From Epiperipatus broadwayi (Eukaryota; Onychophora; Udeonychophora; Euonychophora; Peripatidae), in the NCBI GenBank assembly GCA_028023455.1, contig JAQFVV010006216.1:2146445-2210444 (forward strand): a stretch of 64,000 bases of DNA, written 5' to 3'. Positions 48,240-60,262 of this stretch are shown here, in pieces. Both the position numbers and the translations under genes were made by a program. How positions within the stretch are numbered: the first letter of the stretch is position 1; every line of letters begins with the position of its first letter. Under the pieces are notes generated by a model, which searched no databases, had not been told where the DNA came from, and saw only the letters and a program-made list of their open reading frames with translations.

Positions 48240-48399
48240 CATTGATATTTTAAATTTGAAAGGCATATATCCATGAATAATTACGTCTAAATATAAATAT
48301 AAATAACATTTAATTTTTAGCATAAGTTTATATTATTATAAACGATATTTTGATTCATAAGGAATATTAAAGTTTATTTGTCTAATTCTTTGTAATTAT

Positions 48400-48870
48400 T
48401 TTTATTCTATTACAAATGCTTTAATAAATACAAATTGTTATTTATAAGATAGTGATATCTAGTATTTATTGCTTTATCTTCAACTTATTGCAAATAATGC
48501 TCATATTTTAGAATAGTTTGAAATAATACCTTTGCTTGTTTTTATTCATTTTAAATGTTATTTGAATCTATATAGTTATTATAATGATTATTATCATTGT
48601 TTTATTGACTTGAGTGTTAGATTGTTATTCATTGATTGATATTCACTTTAGCTTAGTTTATTATTTTCATTCTGTTATAAATGATGCTACAATTAATAGG
48701 CATTAATAAATTAGGATTGTTCTTCCTTGGTTCATATTTTTATTGTTACAAATAGTGATCAATAATTAGGCTGTCTCAGAATATAGTGTGATCCATAATT
48801 TTAATCTGTTATAAATGGTGCTCAACTTCAGAATATATAGTTATTTAGTTACAAATGGCTTCCAAATCTG
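48400..48870 (+). repeat. Degenerate tandem array, about 62-70 bp period
   Basis: Copies of a word like TCTGTTATAAATGGTGCTCAACTT recur at about 48408 (CTATTACAAATGCT), 48486 (TTATTGCAAATAATGCTCA), 48549, 48671 (CTGTTATAAATGATGCT), 48741 (TTGTTACAAATAGTG), 48805 (CTGTTATAAATGGTGCTCAA) and 48846 (AGTTACAAATGGCTTCCAA). The array ends at a TA tract (48908) followed by TTGTG. Confidence 0.5.
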
Positions 48871-51180
48871 TGACGCATTAATTTGTGAGGCATTATTTAA
48901 CCAGGAAAATATATATATATTGTGTAGGTAGCTAAAAATCGCTATCCAACAACCTACCTAAGCAATCTAAAATAATGAAATTTTTTTTTTTTTTATTGGC
49001 AGAAGAAAGATAAAAAGATTTTGCTAGGACAATTTTGGATAATGTTTTTATATTTTTAATTTTTTTTTCTTCTAAACAGTGGAATAACTACTTACTAGGT
49101 AATTAATAATGATGGGGCAATTGACCGTAAAAAAAAAAAAAATACCCACATATATATATTAGTAATAAAATTTTATTACTAAGAAAATGCCAATTTTAAT
49201 AAAATTCAAAATTGTTGTACATAGTTATGTATATATATTTGATTGTTTGTATTGCGTAATTAAACTGACAATGACTTAAATAAAAAAAAAGCAATAATTA
49301 TAACATTAGAAAATGAATCAATATTTTAAATATAGAATGAGATAAAAATATTATAAATTTATTTTAGAACGTGTTGTATTATTTTTTTTAATTAATCAAT
49401 AAAAAAAAAAAAAAAAAATTTAAAAGCTGAAACGCTTGTTTTCAAATAATAGAAATAGCGGCAAGATAAAAAGGAAACAATTAAGAAATCGTCTGCTTTT
49501 TTTCTTGTTGGCAAAAGAGATCGGTCAAGCTAGTTAGATCAGAAAAATTATATTTTTATATTGTTCTACAAAATAGACAATTTTTCTTAAATAATTCAAT
49601 ATTCGAATAAAAAAATAAAAGAAATGGATGGAACATTAATCTGATTTATCCGATAGAGAAGTGGAAATCATTATTAATTCAAATTTAAAAAAAAAAAAAA
49701 GTAATCTGATGTTTGTTTCAAAGGAACTGAAAAAAAAGAAATTAAAACAGTTAAGTTTTATTCTCTATAAAAAATATTTTATTAGACTATAAATTTATGT
49801 AAAGTTGTATATATATATATAGTTAAAGCATGAAATATTTTGGCTAAAGAGCATAATTGTGTCGGGGTTGAAGCATTGTTCGTATCGACTATGACCATAT
49901 AAAAATATCAAGATGTGACTGTCTACAGTCTGATTGCCTGAGGAGTTGACATTTACATCAGATAAAAACCTATGGGATGAATAACACACCTAACTACACA
50001 CAGACTGCCCACTGAAATATGTCAGGAGGCTCTGTAAATCAAACTGGAGTTCTACCAACATTTATTTAACAAAATACATCAACCGTAAGGACTTTGTATA
50101 AAGGAAAATTGTAAATTATGTTTTATTTTATTTTTTATATCAATTTGTATTTTTTTGTTTTTAATTTTTATCTCATTTTATATTTGGAAAAAGCGATTGC
50201 TAATTACATAGAGGGAACAATCCAATATGGAAAAATATCAAGAGAGTAAGGGGGGAGGGAGGGATAGGTTGAAAAGTTTTTTGTTTTTTTAATAAAACAT
50301 AGATTTATTTTCTACTGACAGATGTGAGATTGAAATATGCACAAACAATTAAGTGCTTCACTAAACTATTTATTTACGGTAACAGATTTTTTTATTATTA
50401 TTATTTTTTTTTTTAAAAGCCACTGATATAAAATATGTACCACATGACACGACTAATTATATATATGTTACTAATATTTCTTAAGATAAATTGAATAATG
50501 ACTAACATTTTTCTTTTAAATAGTAATCTTTATCTTATGTTGTATCATATTCTGTGTTGTGTTATCATTATATTTTTTCACGATTATTATATCTGAGGTT
50601 GCAGTTGGCAATCTCATTTTGAATTAATCATTAGTTTTATTATTATGAGCCTAGACAATAGAAACTAAATACATAAAGATATCCAAGTAATTTATGGGCA
50701 TCATCATTTTTTAAATATTTTTCTTTATTGAGATTTACATATATATATATATATTTTCTATATAGAAATTTTGTTTGCTTTTCTAAATTGTTTAAGAATT
50801 TATATTTATGTTTAAATATATCCTATTTTCGTTTGTAAATAAATATTATGAAGTTTTATAAATTAACAAGATCTCTGTAGTTTTGCTGATCCAGCATTTA
50901 CATTCAATTAAGCACTTACATTGCATTTAATGGCCTAGGTTTTTAAACATGTACACATCCACATTATTGTTTAGTAAGCATGGGAGAGAACATTAAATAC
51001 AGGTTATATTTTATTTGATAGATAGGATGTATTGTTTAGTCATTGATTAAGAGTATGCATAGATACATACCTGTTAAGAGAGTCGAATGCGAATTCTTCC
51101 TGAGTTTGAATATCTGAGGCAACAGTTTTGGAAAAGAGTGGTCAGATGTGAAATGAACTGATTTGGATTGCATGTAGATT
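48871..51180. other. AT-rich stretch, no gene recognised
   Basis: TA tracts at about 48908, 49149, 49808 and 50740; long A and T homopolymers; an imperfect hairpin GTAGGTAGC...ACCTACCTA at 48923-48961. The minus-strand frame at 49795-49989 is unrecognised and judged chance. Confidence 0.4.
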
Positions 51181-51212
51181 TGATGGATTATGCTTAGGCT
51201 GGTTTATTAAAA

Positions 51213-51410
51213 ATGGATGTAATCATGAGTCAGGTGTTTCATCATTTTATCTCTACCATCCTATACGTGAAGACTCTAGGTCTGACAGTAGTTAGATGCG
51301 AGCTTGCTCTCTTTCAACTATATACGTGGATGAACCAGTTTGTTGCATGGGGCACTAGAAACTTTGGGATATGGCAGATAAGTGCACCAGCACTTTTAGA
51401 TTGGAAGTAA
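51213..51410 (+). CDS. Very weak exon candidate ending at a GTAAGT donor
   Basis: A 65-codon frame in a patch of balanced composition (51060-51410). It contains several Trp and reaches a consensus donor, GATTGGAA|GTAAGT, two codons before its stop. No domain is recognised and no acceptor is convincing at the left. It may be part of an unknown repeat, since it lies upstream of a CCGTTACA|(AT)n junction at 51509-51535 like those at LTR ends. Confidence 0.12.
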   Translation: MDVIMSQVFHHFISTILYVKTLGLTVVRCELALFQLYTWMNQFVAWGTRNFGIWQISAPALLDWK

Positions 51411-53594
51411 GTTGGTATATATTATGGAAGAATTAACTGAATGTTAAAGTTGATCTGTGTGTGTTCAAATGTATTAGCAGACCGGAACATCCGGGTATAG
51501 ATCAACCATACCGTTACAATATATATATATATATTGTACCAGTCGAAAAAGCACCACCACCTAAACTCAAGTCGGATCCAAACACAGCTGAACCAAATTG
51601 AATTCAAACCCAACTCACCAGCTCAGATTAGTAGAAATCTAAATCGACGGCACAGTGCTATGTGCCAAGAAACTAGCTCAACAGTTGGTGAGGATTAGAG
51701 ACCCCTGAACTGACACTAATATCGGATAATCACATGTATATGTTCAGGTTGCCAATACAGACAGCGAGTATTAACATTAAAATAATTATAAAAGAATTAA
51801 GAACTAAGAAACCAAGTGTGTTTAGAAAATATTTAATAATAATAGTTTGTTTTGTTTGAATAATGAATAATGATTATATTAATCACCTCTAGCCTTTAAA
51901 CAAAGTTTATAATTATAATAAGAGTGGTGGTCCTTATTATATGCCAATGAGTATTACGCAATATTTGAAAGTATATGTCTATGCCCCCAACAAGAAATAA
52001 AAGGCAGATAAAGGTATTCATTAGTAAAGGAAATTATTACTCTAATTTCATACGAAAGAATGTGATATTTATTTCACATTTGCAAATCCATTCGTGAAGA
52101 GCAAGATACGTATTTTAGGGCATAACTTTAATCTTTATTGGACAACTTATTTACTGAGAATTTGTTGGACTTTAATTTAAATCACTTCATCATGAATTAC
52201 GAGCATCAGAGCGGGCTTTACCAAAACAGAGAGGCAACGGTGCTGATGAATTATGAGCTATAAAGTGCAATTGAAAGATGATAGCTAGTCGATAATCGAA
52301 GTCCTATGGCGGCTTGCATCTGACAAGTCTTATGCCCTTTGACTAATATGAACAGGAGAGGAAGTGCTTTCTTCCTCGATAATTTAAAATAACAGAAATA
52401 TTATCATTGACCAGCCTAACGGAGCGGAAGATTGCCCTACATCAGCAATGTTGAAGATGATGACTTACTAGTCACTGTTTGAGAACTAAAACCCAATTAT
52501 AGAATGCTCTACATGATGACTTAATCAAATGAACTAAAGTCAAATGAGCCTTTAAGTAAAACTATTTCAAAGCATTTATAAAAATTATATTAGTTATGCC
52601 CCAAACATTGTCCTCCTCCTGAATCTAAATAGCAATTAACTGAAATTTGAATTAGAGTATATTTAGTTGATTCCTCTATCGGCCCTTTTGCAAAAATATT
52701 TTAACATTATATATATGAATAAATACATATTGGTAAACACAAGAAAATAGCTGGGGCATAGATTGGAAACGGAGCTAATAATTTATTATTAGCCAATTAT
52801 AAAAATAGTAAACATGTAATAATTTCTTTCGACTCGATGATTGATAGAACTTATAAATTTAGTTCTAATGGGCGAGAACTACAATTAGAATTAATATTAT
52901 ATTATTTGCATGAGGCAAATAGAACAAAGGAGCTCATCGAGTTGAAAGATTATTGGCATATAATTAAAAATAAACAACATTAATAAAGCACACAAATATA
53001 TATATATATAATATAATAAATGAACCGTCAAGTAAGAAAAGAGAAAGTTTAAAGACTAGAGATTGAGAGAATTTATATAAATTTAAAAATAGCATAAATA
53101 AAAAGGGTTTCACAAAGTATTACATTTATAGAATGAAAAGAGCTCTTAAGGGAAGTGTAAAATAAAGTTCGAAAACTGGCCAGAAAATTTAAGGTTCATT
53201 ATGGAAATATATTACCCATTTCATCCGGGGCTGGTTTCCTTAGTTTACATGTCCGGGTTGGTAAAAATGTAGGCATGCATTCAGTCGATTACTTGAACAG
53301 TATTTTAATGAATTTTCACGATTTTAGCAGCATGATTGGTCTGGAAAGAATTTAGCAGCTCCATTGAAGATTTTTAGGGGACTTCAGGAACAATAGCCAT
53401 AAGCCATATTCCTGACATTTAGCACCTTACCATGATAGGAACACTTTTTGAATTCATGATTTTGAACAGCACATAGTTTACTGGCACTTTTCTGCAACAA
53501 AGATGGCTTCCCCCTTTTCCAAACTTTTCAGAGCTATACATAATGTTCTCTGATGCCTTCAGGCTAGTGCTTCTTTTATTATAGTTGTTTTTAG
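51411..53594. other. Stretch without gene; LTR-like junction and patches of balanced composition
   Basis: CCGTTACA followed by (AT)n and then TTGTACCAG at 51509-51541 imitates an LTR end next to a TA tract and an LTR start. 51540-51720, 52195-52460 and 53215-53580 have more balanced composition with no long frame. A TA tract lies at 52996-53010. Confidence 0.35.
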
Positions 53595-53595
53595 A

Positions 53596-53777
53596 TACAT
53601 TCCTTCGATAAGGCTTTCAAACTCATTAACTTGAATTCATTTTCTAATTAGAAAATGAATTCTTAAAATCAGAAAATGATTTTAATTAGGAAATCCTTAT
53701 CTTTTTTTTCTAATTAATAAAACTTTACTGTTGTTTTTGGAAAGGAAAATCTGAAAGCTTATCGAAAGAATGTAGCT
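53596..53777. repeat. Nested inverted repeats with a perfect 30-bp palindrome
   Basis: 53633-53662 is a perfect palindrome of two 15-bp halves (GAATTCATTTTCTAA and its reverse complement). Around it, ACATTCCTTCGATAAGGCTT (53598) pairs with GAAAGCTTATCGAAAGAATG (53752), giving an outer foldback of about 180 bp. Further TTTTCTAATTA words pair within the interior. Confidence 0.7.
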
Positions 53778-54160
53778 TTTAATCATTAAAACTTTAACAA
53801 ATTATTTAAAAGTAAAAACAAATATTCCCGACACAATGAAACTTTCGAACAATTATATATATTTAAATATTTACAAATATATACGCACAATCCACGCAGT
53901 TGTAATATATATAAATTCATGAATAATTTTATCATGAATTTATTAATAGAATTGATCAATTTAAATCTGAAAGAATTAATTTTAATACGCATTTATAAAT
54001 TAAGTTACCTTTATGGAAATTAGCGTGGATTGAACGTATAAAGCTCCATTGCATCGGAAATTTAAGGTAAGTACTAGGGTTTGAAGTGGGTTTATGGCTA
54101 GATGTCATGAAACTAGGATCGAACTCAGATGACTGCTTCAATATATATATATATAATTAA
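53778..54160. other. Stretch with B-box-like word before a TA tract
   Basis: On the minus strand GTCATCTGAGTTCGATCCTA near 54113-54132 fits a tRNA B box, and the (TA)n tract at 54139-54154 lies beside it. No A box was located, so a minus-strand SINE fragment is possible only. Confidence 0.25.
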
Positions 54161-54164
54161 CCCA

Positions 54165-54290
54165 TTTATTCAGTATAGTGAATATTTACTATAGTAACTA
54201 GAGGGATTTGAATTTAGGACTTTAAGTGTATATTCATCCTTCACTCCATTTCAAACAACCAAAACACATGATCACATACATGTACATATG
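54165..54290 (+). repeat. Single end of the inverted-repeat element found at 57878-58440
   Basis: AGTAACTAGAGGGATTTGAA, then TATTCATCCTTCACTCCATT and CAAACAACCAAAACACATGA are in the same order as in the left arm of the 57.9-kb element (AGTAATTAGAGGAATTTGAA..., TATTCATCTTCCACTC, CAAGCAACCAATCCACATGA). The other end is not present. Confidence 0.55.
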
Positions 54291-55909
54291 TATATCATTA
54301 GTTTCAATCAAAATATATTTTATATAGAAGCTGAATTTGAAAAAGAATATCCACACAAAATTAAATTTTACACTTAATAGGCTTAAACTTCATGGTAGCA
54401 AACTTTCCATTTTCAAAGCATGGACCAGAAATTAAATACTTATTAAATTTATGATTGAATATCAAAATCACTTTTATTTTCAAAGTTGAAAATAAATTCT
54501 TCTAAGTAAAACACCTCCCTTTATATGATTAGGTGTGGAACTTATTAACTTTATTATGACATAAATGTTCCAGTGCATATAAAAGATTAAATAAAAATGT
54601 TAATATATAAAAAGACCGAAATCTTTTTTTTAAAAAAAAAAGAAAAAAAACTTGCCAGAAATTTAGATTGGTAAATGAATTTTCGAAAATTCTCAATATA
54701 AATAGTAAGTCTTCAATCTTTGAAGAAACTGAGTATTTATAAATTACTGCTATAGTTATAAAAGGAAAGTGATAAAAGATGTTTACAAAAGATTCAAGGG
54801 TGAGTTTCCTAGTGATTAATTATTCATAAGTGGCAAACTAATATTGTTGCTCTGCTGACGCTTTCTAGTTAGTTTACTCTGTCATATTATTATACAACAA
54901 AATTCTAAAATGTTCAATGATTGACTTGATCTAAGTAAATGCTTGAACAAATAAATGTCCATTCTATTTACATAAATCCATTTTATATCACTCTAAAACT
55001 ACTGTCAAAATCCAAATATTGTCCTTAATTTTTTAATAATCTCTTTCTTGTCTTTTTTCTTTTTTAACACACAAGTTAGATAGAAAATTTAAATAAGAAT
55101 GTTTACTAATCTCTATACTGTATCATTTTTTTTTAAAAAAACAACATGATTTTACAAATTAAATATTACAAATAGATGGGGGAAAAAAAGAAAAGTAAGC
55201 AAGTCAAAATTTTAGCTAATAATCAGGCTCACTCGTTTTCTTTTATAAATTATCATAGAAAATAGATATATTGTTTCATTTCTAATTGAAATGTAAACAT
55301 GTAAGTTTAAAACAATCCAAAAACATTAATGTATATCACAATTATACATATTGGAGTTACCATAGCATGAGAATCTATTCTTTCAATATATATATATTTA
55401 AAGGTTTCAAATTTAAAGTTACGCCATTATTTCATATTAAAGTTTTCCAAAATAATTTTATTTTCATAATTTATTTAATTTACTTACTTTATTATAATAT
55501 TATTGTTTTGTTTTGATTTTAAATAAATGTTTAGTAATATTTTTTTTCCTCATTATAAGTGGAATACATGAGAATTTCTTTATGACAAGACAAAGAATTT
55601 TTTAAAAAATGCAGAATTTGACAGATTTGAAAGCGATCATGCACTGAAGAGAAGATTCCGTTTTATACATAAGAAGTGCCAACTATGTTTTAGAAGAAAA
55701 AGGGGGAAATATATTAAACATTTGATTTAATTATTAACTTATTTAATATCACTTTTATTTAAATAAAATATAATTGAATTAACAAAATAATTAGTAAAAA
55801 TATAACAGTGTTCATAAAATAGTATTATAATAATTCTGAATCAATCTGTACAAACATAAAAGATATATTTGCATTATAATATTTTTGAAAACAGATAGGT
55901 AGGCAAGTA
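54291..55909. other. AT-rich stretch, no gene recognised
   Basis: Long T/A homopolymer junction at 54626-54650, TA tract at 55387-55396. No coding or repeat feature supported. Confidence 0.4.
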
Positions 55910-56110
55910 CAAGTAGAGAGACAGACATAAATAAATAGATAGATAGATAGATATGATAGATAAATAAAATAGACACATGGCTGGATGGATGGATAGATAG
56001 GTAGTTAGATACAGACAGACAGGCAGGCAGGCATTGGCAAGCAGGCAGACAGGTATGTAGGTAGGTAGGTAGGTAGGTAGGTAGGTAGGTAGATAGATAG
56101 ATAGATAGTC
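55910..56110. repeat. Compound tetranucleotide microsatellite
   Basis: Runs of GATA, GGAT, GACA/GGCA and GTAG, the longest being nine or so GTAG units at 56057-56090 followed by GATA. Slippage explains its mosaic form. The overlapping minus-strand frame of Tyr-Leu-Pro-Thr repeats is a translation of this repeat, not a gene. Confidence 0.95.
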
Positions 56111-57039
56111 ATCTTTAATGCCAAATAATAAAAAGTAAATATACATTATTTAACAAATGACAGCAATTGAAAAAAAATCATAAGAAATATATATAAAAAA
56201 TATATATATATAAAGATAATATTAGCAAAAAAAATACAGTATATTTATAAATAAAAAAAATAATAATGAAATTTTTTTGTTCTTGTTTTACATTTTATTT
56301 TAAAGAAACCCTTCCAAATATAAAGATTTAACTTTTTCTCATATCACATATAAAGTGAAAACATTATAAAATCTTATTCCACTAAAATTAAAACTTTTAG
56401 TAAAAATACAATTTTTAAAATTTGACACATTTAAATTACATTTGGAGCCAATATGATATTTATAAAGGTGATTCTGTTAAATTAGAGTTGAGGTATTATA
56501 CTGAAATATTTTGTTTATGAATTTCATTAACTATATAATATAAATACAATTTAGACCTCTGTTACATCATAATCCAATTTTATTTAAAATAGTGAGTTAC
56601 ATAAAAGAACTTATGCAAGAGTAACTCAAGCATGCTCAAGTACAAATCACAGACAAAGTCAAAATAATTAAACAAAAAAAAGACTAAAAGATCAGACAAT
56701 AGAAGTTTTATTTGACTAGGATAAAAATTAAACATGTATAATTTCTAGAATCAGGCATATGCTAACAGAATTAATCTGCTAGTATTATTTTTAAAATGCA
56801 ATTGGAAATCCAAGACTAAGCTGAGGCTCTTACAACTTCAAACAGTAAGTATAATTCAATCTTTCAACTTTATATCTAAAATTATAATCTAAATTCTACC
56901 AAGACAAACTTTAGAACTAAATAAAACAGCTATACCTTTAGATACATTCAAATTTAAACAATATTTTTTTAGATATCTATATCAAAGCTATCAAATCACA
57001 CTCAGATTCCATCAAACCCAATGAAAGAAATAACTCAAT
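56111..57039. other. AT-rich stretch, possible 3' part of the LINE relic
   Basis: Nothing was recognised in translation. By position it could hold the C-terminal and 3' untranslated part of the minus-strand LINE, but no motif supports this. Confidence 0.3.
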
Positions 57040-57600
57040 AGAATATCCAAATAAAGTTGAATAGCAACAGCAAAACTATAAGAAGTAGAAAAAAATTAAC
57101 AAGATAAAAAAAATTGATGTATATAATATATACAAAAAATGGAACCCTGAGAGAGACATGAGTTCTTAAAAATGAATCAGATAAGATAGTAACAATTAAC
57201 ACCATCTATTTCTTATTCACAAAATCAATTTTTGATAGAATTCAAAATATTGTAGCCCATACCAAAATATTTTCATTTGGCTAATAGAAGTTCCTTAATC
57301 AAAATATCAAATGCTTTGTAATAATCTAGACAAACAAAGCCACAACATTTGAATTACCAATAATTTTTGCAATATCATCAGTTAGATTAGAGCTTTATAA
57401 AATAGTTGATGCAGAATATCTTTTCTTACAGCTCAACTGTTTTAAGGATGGAATATTAAAAGTGGAAAAAAAATGAATTAATTTGATTATAAATATTTTT
57501 TCAACTAATTTAAATAAAATAGAAAAAACGTTAATAGGCCTATAATCTGAAAAAGTTAAAGGGAAATTTACGTTATTAATGCAAGTTTCCAACATAATGG
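57040..57600 (-). pseudogene. Reverse transcriptase relic of a non-LTR retrotransposon (LINE)
   Basis: On the minus strand the frame from 57595 contains FSDYRPINVFSILFKLVEKI, the typical opening motif of LINE reverse transcriptases (usually NYRPISLL...KV.EK). Next, after a frame change, LDYYKAFDIL near 57300-57335 carries the first catalytic Asp in the expected D..KAFD pattern. LSQGSIFCIYYIHQF near 57120-57155 corresponds to the QGS..GP.LF region. Where the FADDT motif is expected (near 57055-57080) the reading is FAVAIQLY, so the catalytic pair is lost. Several stops and shifts interrupt the sequence. It is a dead copy, of the Jockey/CR1-like type as far as the motifs allow. Confidence 0.82.
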
Positions 57601-57869
57601 AAAATAAGAATGAGAAAGGTAATGGTTGAAAATATGTATAATAGTATCAAGACAAAACTGTGAACATAAATTTTATATAATAGTTCCAAATCCAAGTACA
57701 TCTTTATTATTTGCTGATGAAAATGCAAATTGATATAATTTTTTATGAAGATTTACTATTATAAAAATTAATTATGACTGGATCTGGAGAAAATGCTTCA
57801 TTATGCTTAAAGAAAAAAATATTAAACTCATCAACTTTTTAATTCTAGGGTAGTATGTAATTTTCTTAT

Positions 57870-58440
57870 ACTGAATGATTTTGTATAAGTAATTAGAGGA
57901 ATTTGAACTCAATATTTTTTAGTCTATTCATCTTCCACTCTATCTCAAGCAACCAATCCACATGACCACACTCATGGGGAAAAGATTACTGATCACCAAT
58001 ATACTTATTTCATGGAGAACCAGCACTTATCAGTTGGCCCAGTTCATAATCTCCTAACACATATATGTAATCAGTGCTCAATTTATATTAAGATAGCAAT
58101 TCCTCATACTTTAATGGACAGACTTCAATCTTCTCACCATTCCAACTATTCAACAATCCATTCAATTGAAAAATGATGATGGAATACTCTTTGGAAGAAT
58201 GAAGCCTGTCCATTAACCTTTGAAGAATTTCTATTTTAATATAAGTCAAGCGGTGATTGTATATAGGTGTGGGAGATTATAATTTGATCCAACTGATAAA
58301 TGCTGCTTTTGTGTGAAATACATATCTTGGGAATCATGTATCTTTTTTGCATATGTGTGGACATGTGCATAAGTTACTTGAAATGACATGGGGGATGAAT
58401 AGACAAAATCCTGAATTCGTATCCCTCTAATTACATCATT
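57870..58440. mobile_element. Inverted-repeat (MITE-like) element inserted in the LINE relic
   Basis: Left arm from about 57884: GTAATTAGAGGAATTTGAAC, TAGTCTATTCATCTTCCACT, CAACCAATCCACATGACCAC. The right arm, read in reverse from 58437, gives GTAATTAGAGGGATACGAAT, TGTCTATTCATCCCCCATGT and TGCACATGTCCACACA. The arms are about 95 bp and clearly but imperfectly complementary, so it is old. The centre (57990-58340) has no frame. It lies between the RT and endonuclease parts of one LINE. Confidence 0.6.
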
Positions 58441-58854
58441 TTTTTTTGTAAATGAGGATATGCATCTTGGAAAAAGATCTCCAAAAAAAGAATTATTTTT
58501 AGATTGAGAAATAAAAGATAAATAAGCATTTTTTCCTAATCTAATGATTTTGTAGTCAAGTCACATAAGTTCTTATAAAAGCAATCATCCTGAGACTCTA
58601 TCCTAATAAATTTCTTAAAACTTTAATCATATTTTTAAAACCAGCAACAATTCATTTCTTTTTTTATTTTATAACATATTTTGCGACCAAATGCATATAT
58701 TTGTCAACAAAATCTAACCTACAGTCCTGTAAATATAAAATTATATTCTCAATATTGTCATCAAGGCAATTTTAATTAATACGAACAGCATAAAATAAAA
58801 ATCTTTATTAAAATTACTAGAATCTCTGAAAGATACAAATTTAATTTTAATTGA
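58441..58854 (-). other. Linker between endonuclease and reverse transcriptase of the LINE relic
   Basis: By position it should encode the segment after the endonuclease. VSFRDSSNFNKDFYF in a minus-strand frame near 58790-58840 fits the usual post-endonuclease pattern (RDF...N...F), but the match is weak. Confidence 0.35.
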
Positions 58855-59435
58855 AGCAACTAAAAAAAGAGTTAAAGTTATAATGGTCAGAGATCTCATA
58901 CATAACCTCAAAATCAATAATAAAATTAGTATTGTCATAACTAATGGCAATAATTTCAATATAAGTTTCACCATAACTGTTAATATTAAAGAAAAGTTGG
59001 TTGCCTATTTAAATCTATAAACCTTAAATATTATTAAGAGACTTAATATCTAAATTATTAGCATAAATCAGGTTAACATTAACATCTTATAGAATAATGA
59101 TTCTATCAAATTTAGATGAAACATAATAATATATTGTAAGCTATCCAATAAATTTCAGAAATAGGAGAGGTGACAATAAAAACACCTATACCAGTGAGTA
59201 AACCATCAATAAGACAATCAATCTATAAGTAATCCAGAAAAGGTGATGAATCCATATGATTCATAGAAATAATATTGAAAAAGAATTTTTTTAATATAAA
59301 AAGCTATCCCTCAATAAGTTGATCTATCACACCTTACAATATTATAACAAGTTGAATATATATTATTATCGACAATATTATTATTAAGTTTAATTTTAGA
59401 TATACAAATATCAAATTTATCATTTTCAGTAACAA
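58855..59435 (-). pseudogene. Apurinic-type endonuclease relic of the same LINE
   Basis: Minus-strand translation from about 59435 reads NDKFDICISKIKLNNNIVDN followed by YNIVRCDRSTY and GIAFYIKKI, which follows the family pattern FDI..ISET.L...I....Y...R.DR...GGG.A.Y.K. The Glu of SET is replaced by Lys. Further on come DVNVNLIYANNL (family GDFN) near 59075 and, after a frame change, YIEIIAISYDNT...VMYEISDHYNFN near 58865-58960, ending in the conserved SDH. The endonuclease would nick target DNA to prime reverse transcription. It is broken by stops and shifts. Order endonuclease then reverse transcriptase on the minus strand is correct for a LINE. Confidence 0.8.
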
Positions 59436-60135
59436 TATATCTAAATAAATCGAAGATATTAATGAGTAAAACAGACACTTAAATGGGTCACTATTGTAGA
59501 GATAATTACCACATATTTGAATAATTGTTATTTAGAAGATGACTTACTTACTTAAGAATTTTCAAAATTGTAAAAATATTGCGACTGACATTCAAATTTT
59601 TGTCAATAATACAATCACTATTTCCAACACTAGTAAAATTAGTACCTAGTGTAATTAAATCATTATTCTGACCAGTGACTTGCATGAATTAAGTCATTTA
59701 AATGTCTTAGAAATGGATAAACCAACATTTTTAGCATAAAATTTTGCTTTAAAAATTAAGTATTGACAATTAAAAAAAACAGAAATACATAAGAGATACA
59801 TAAATACTACTATTATTGTAAATTTTATAACATACAGTAAAAATTATTAATTTACTTTCCAAATGTCATTTAACATCAGATACAAAAATAAAATAACTTA
59901 GGTTTTAACAAAAACGTCTTTTAAACTTAGGCTAAGGAATAGAAGATTTAAGTCTATAACCTCACTATCCTTAATTAAATCATAGTCAAATATTGTTAAA
60001 TATACTATTGCTATATTGTTTACTATATTCTTATTGCAATTATCTATAAAATCATTCTCTGCCAAGCATCCTTGAAATAAGATTGTATTTTGAATTAGTA
60101 TACATGTAACCCTTCCATTGCATGATATCCTACAA
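59436..60135. other. Upstream part of LINE relic or unrelated AT-rich DNA
   Basis: No motif was recognised. The minus-strand frame at 59898-60194 has six Cys in 45 residues but no zinc-finger spacing, and part of it lies in the tandem repeat that follows. Confidence 0.3.
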
Positions 60136-60137
60136 CA

Positions 60138-60262
60138 CAGTTTTATTCTAACGATCAGAAATTTGTGGAAACCCTCATATAACAAACATGGCACCTATAA
60201 TATGGTTTCACTCTAATACAATCAGAAATTTGCAGAAACCCTCATATAATAATGTACTTCTA
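60138..60262. repeat. Tandem duplication, two units of about 66 bp
   Basis: CGATCAGAAATTTGTGGAAA CCCTCATATAA (60151) and CAATCAGAAATTTGCAGAAA CCCTCATATAA (60219) are preceded by related TTTTATTCTAA / TTTCACTCTAA words. Confidence 0.8.

Noticed and set aside
55874-56146. 90-codon frame rich in Tyr-Leu-Pro-Thr
   Set aside because: Translation of a compound tetranucleotide microsatellite.
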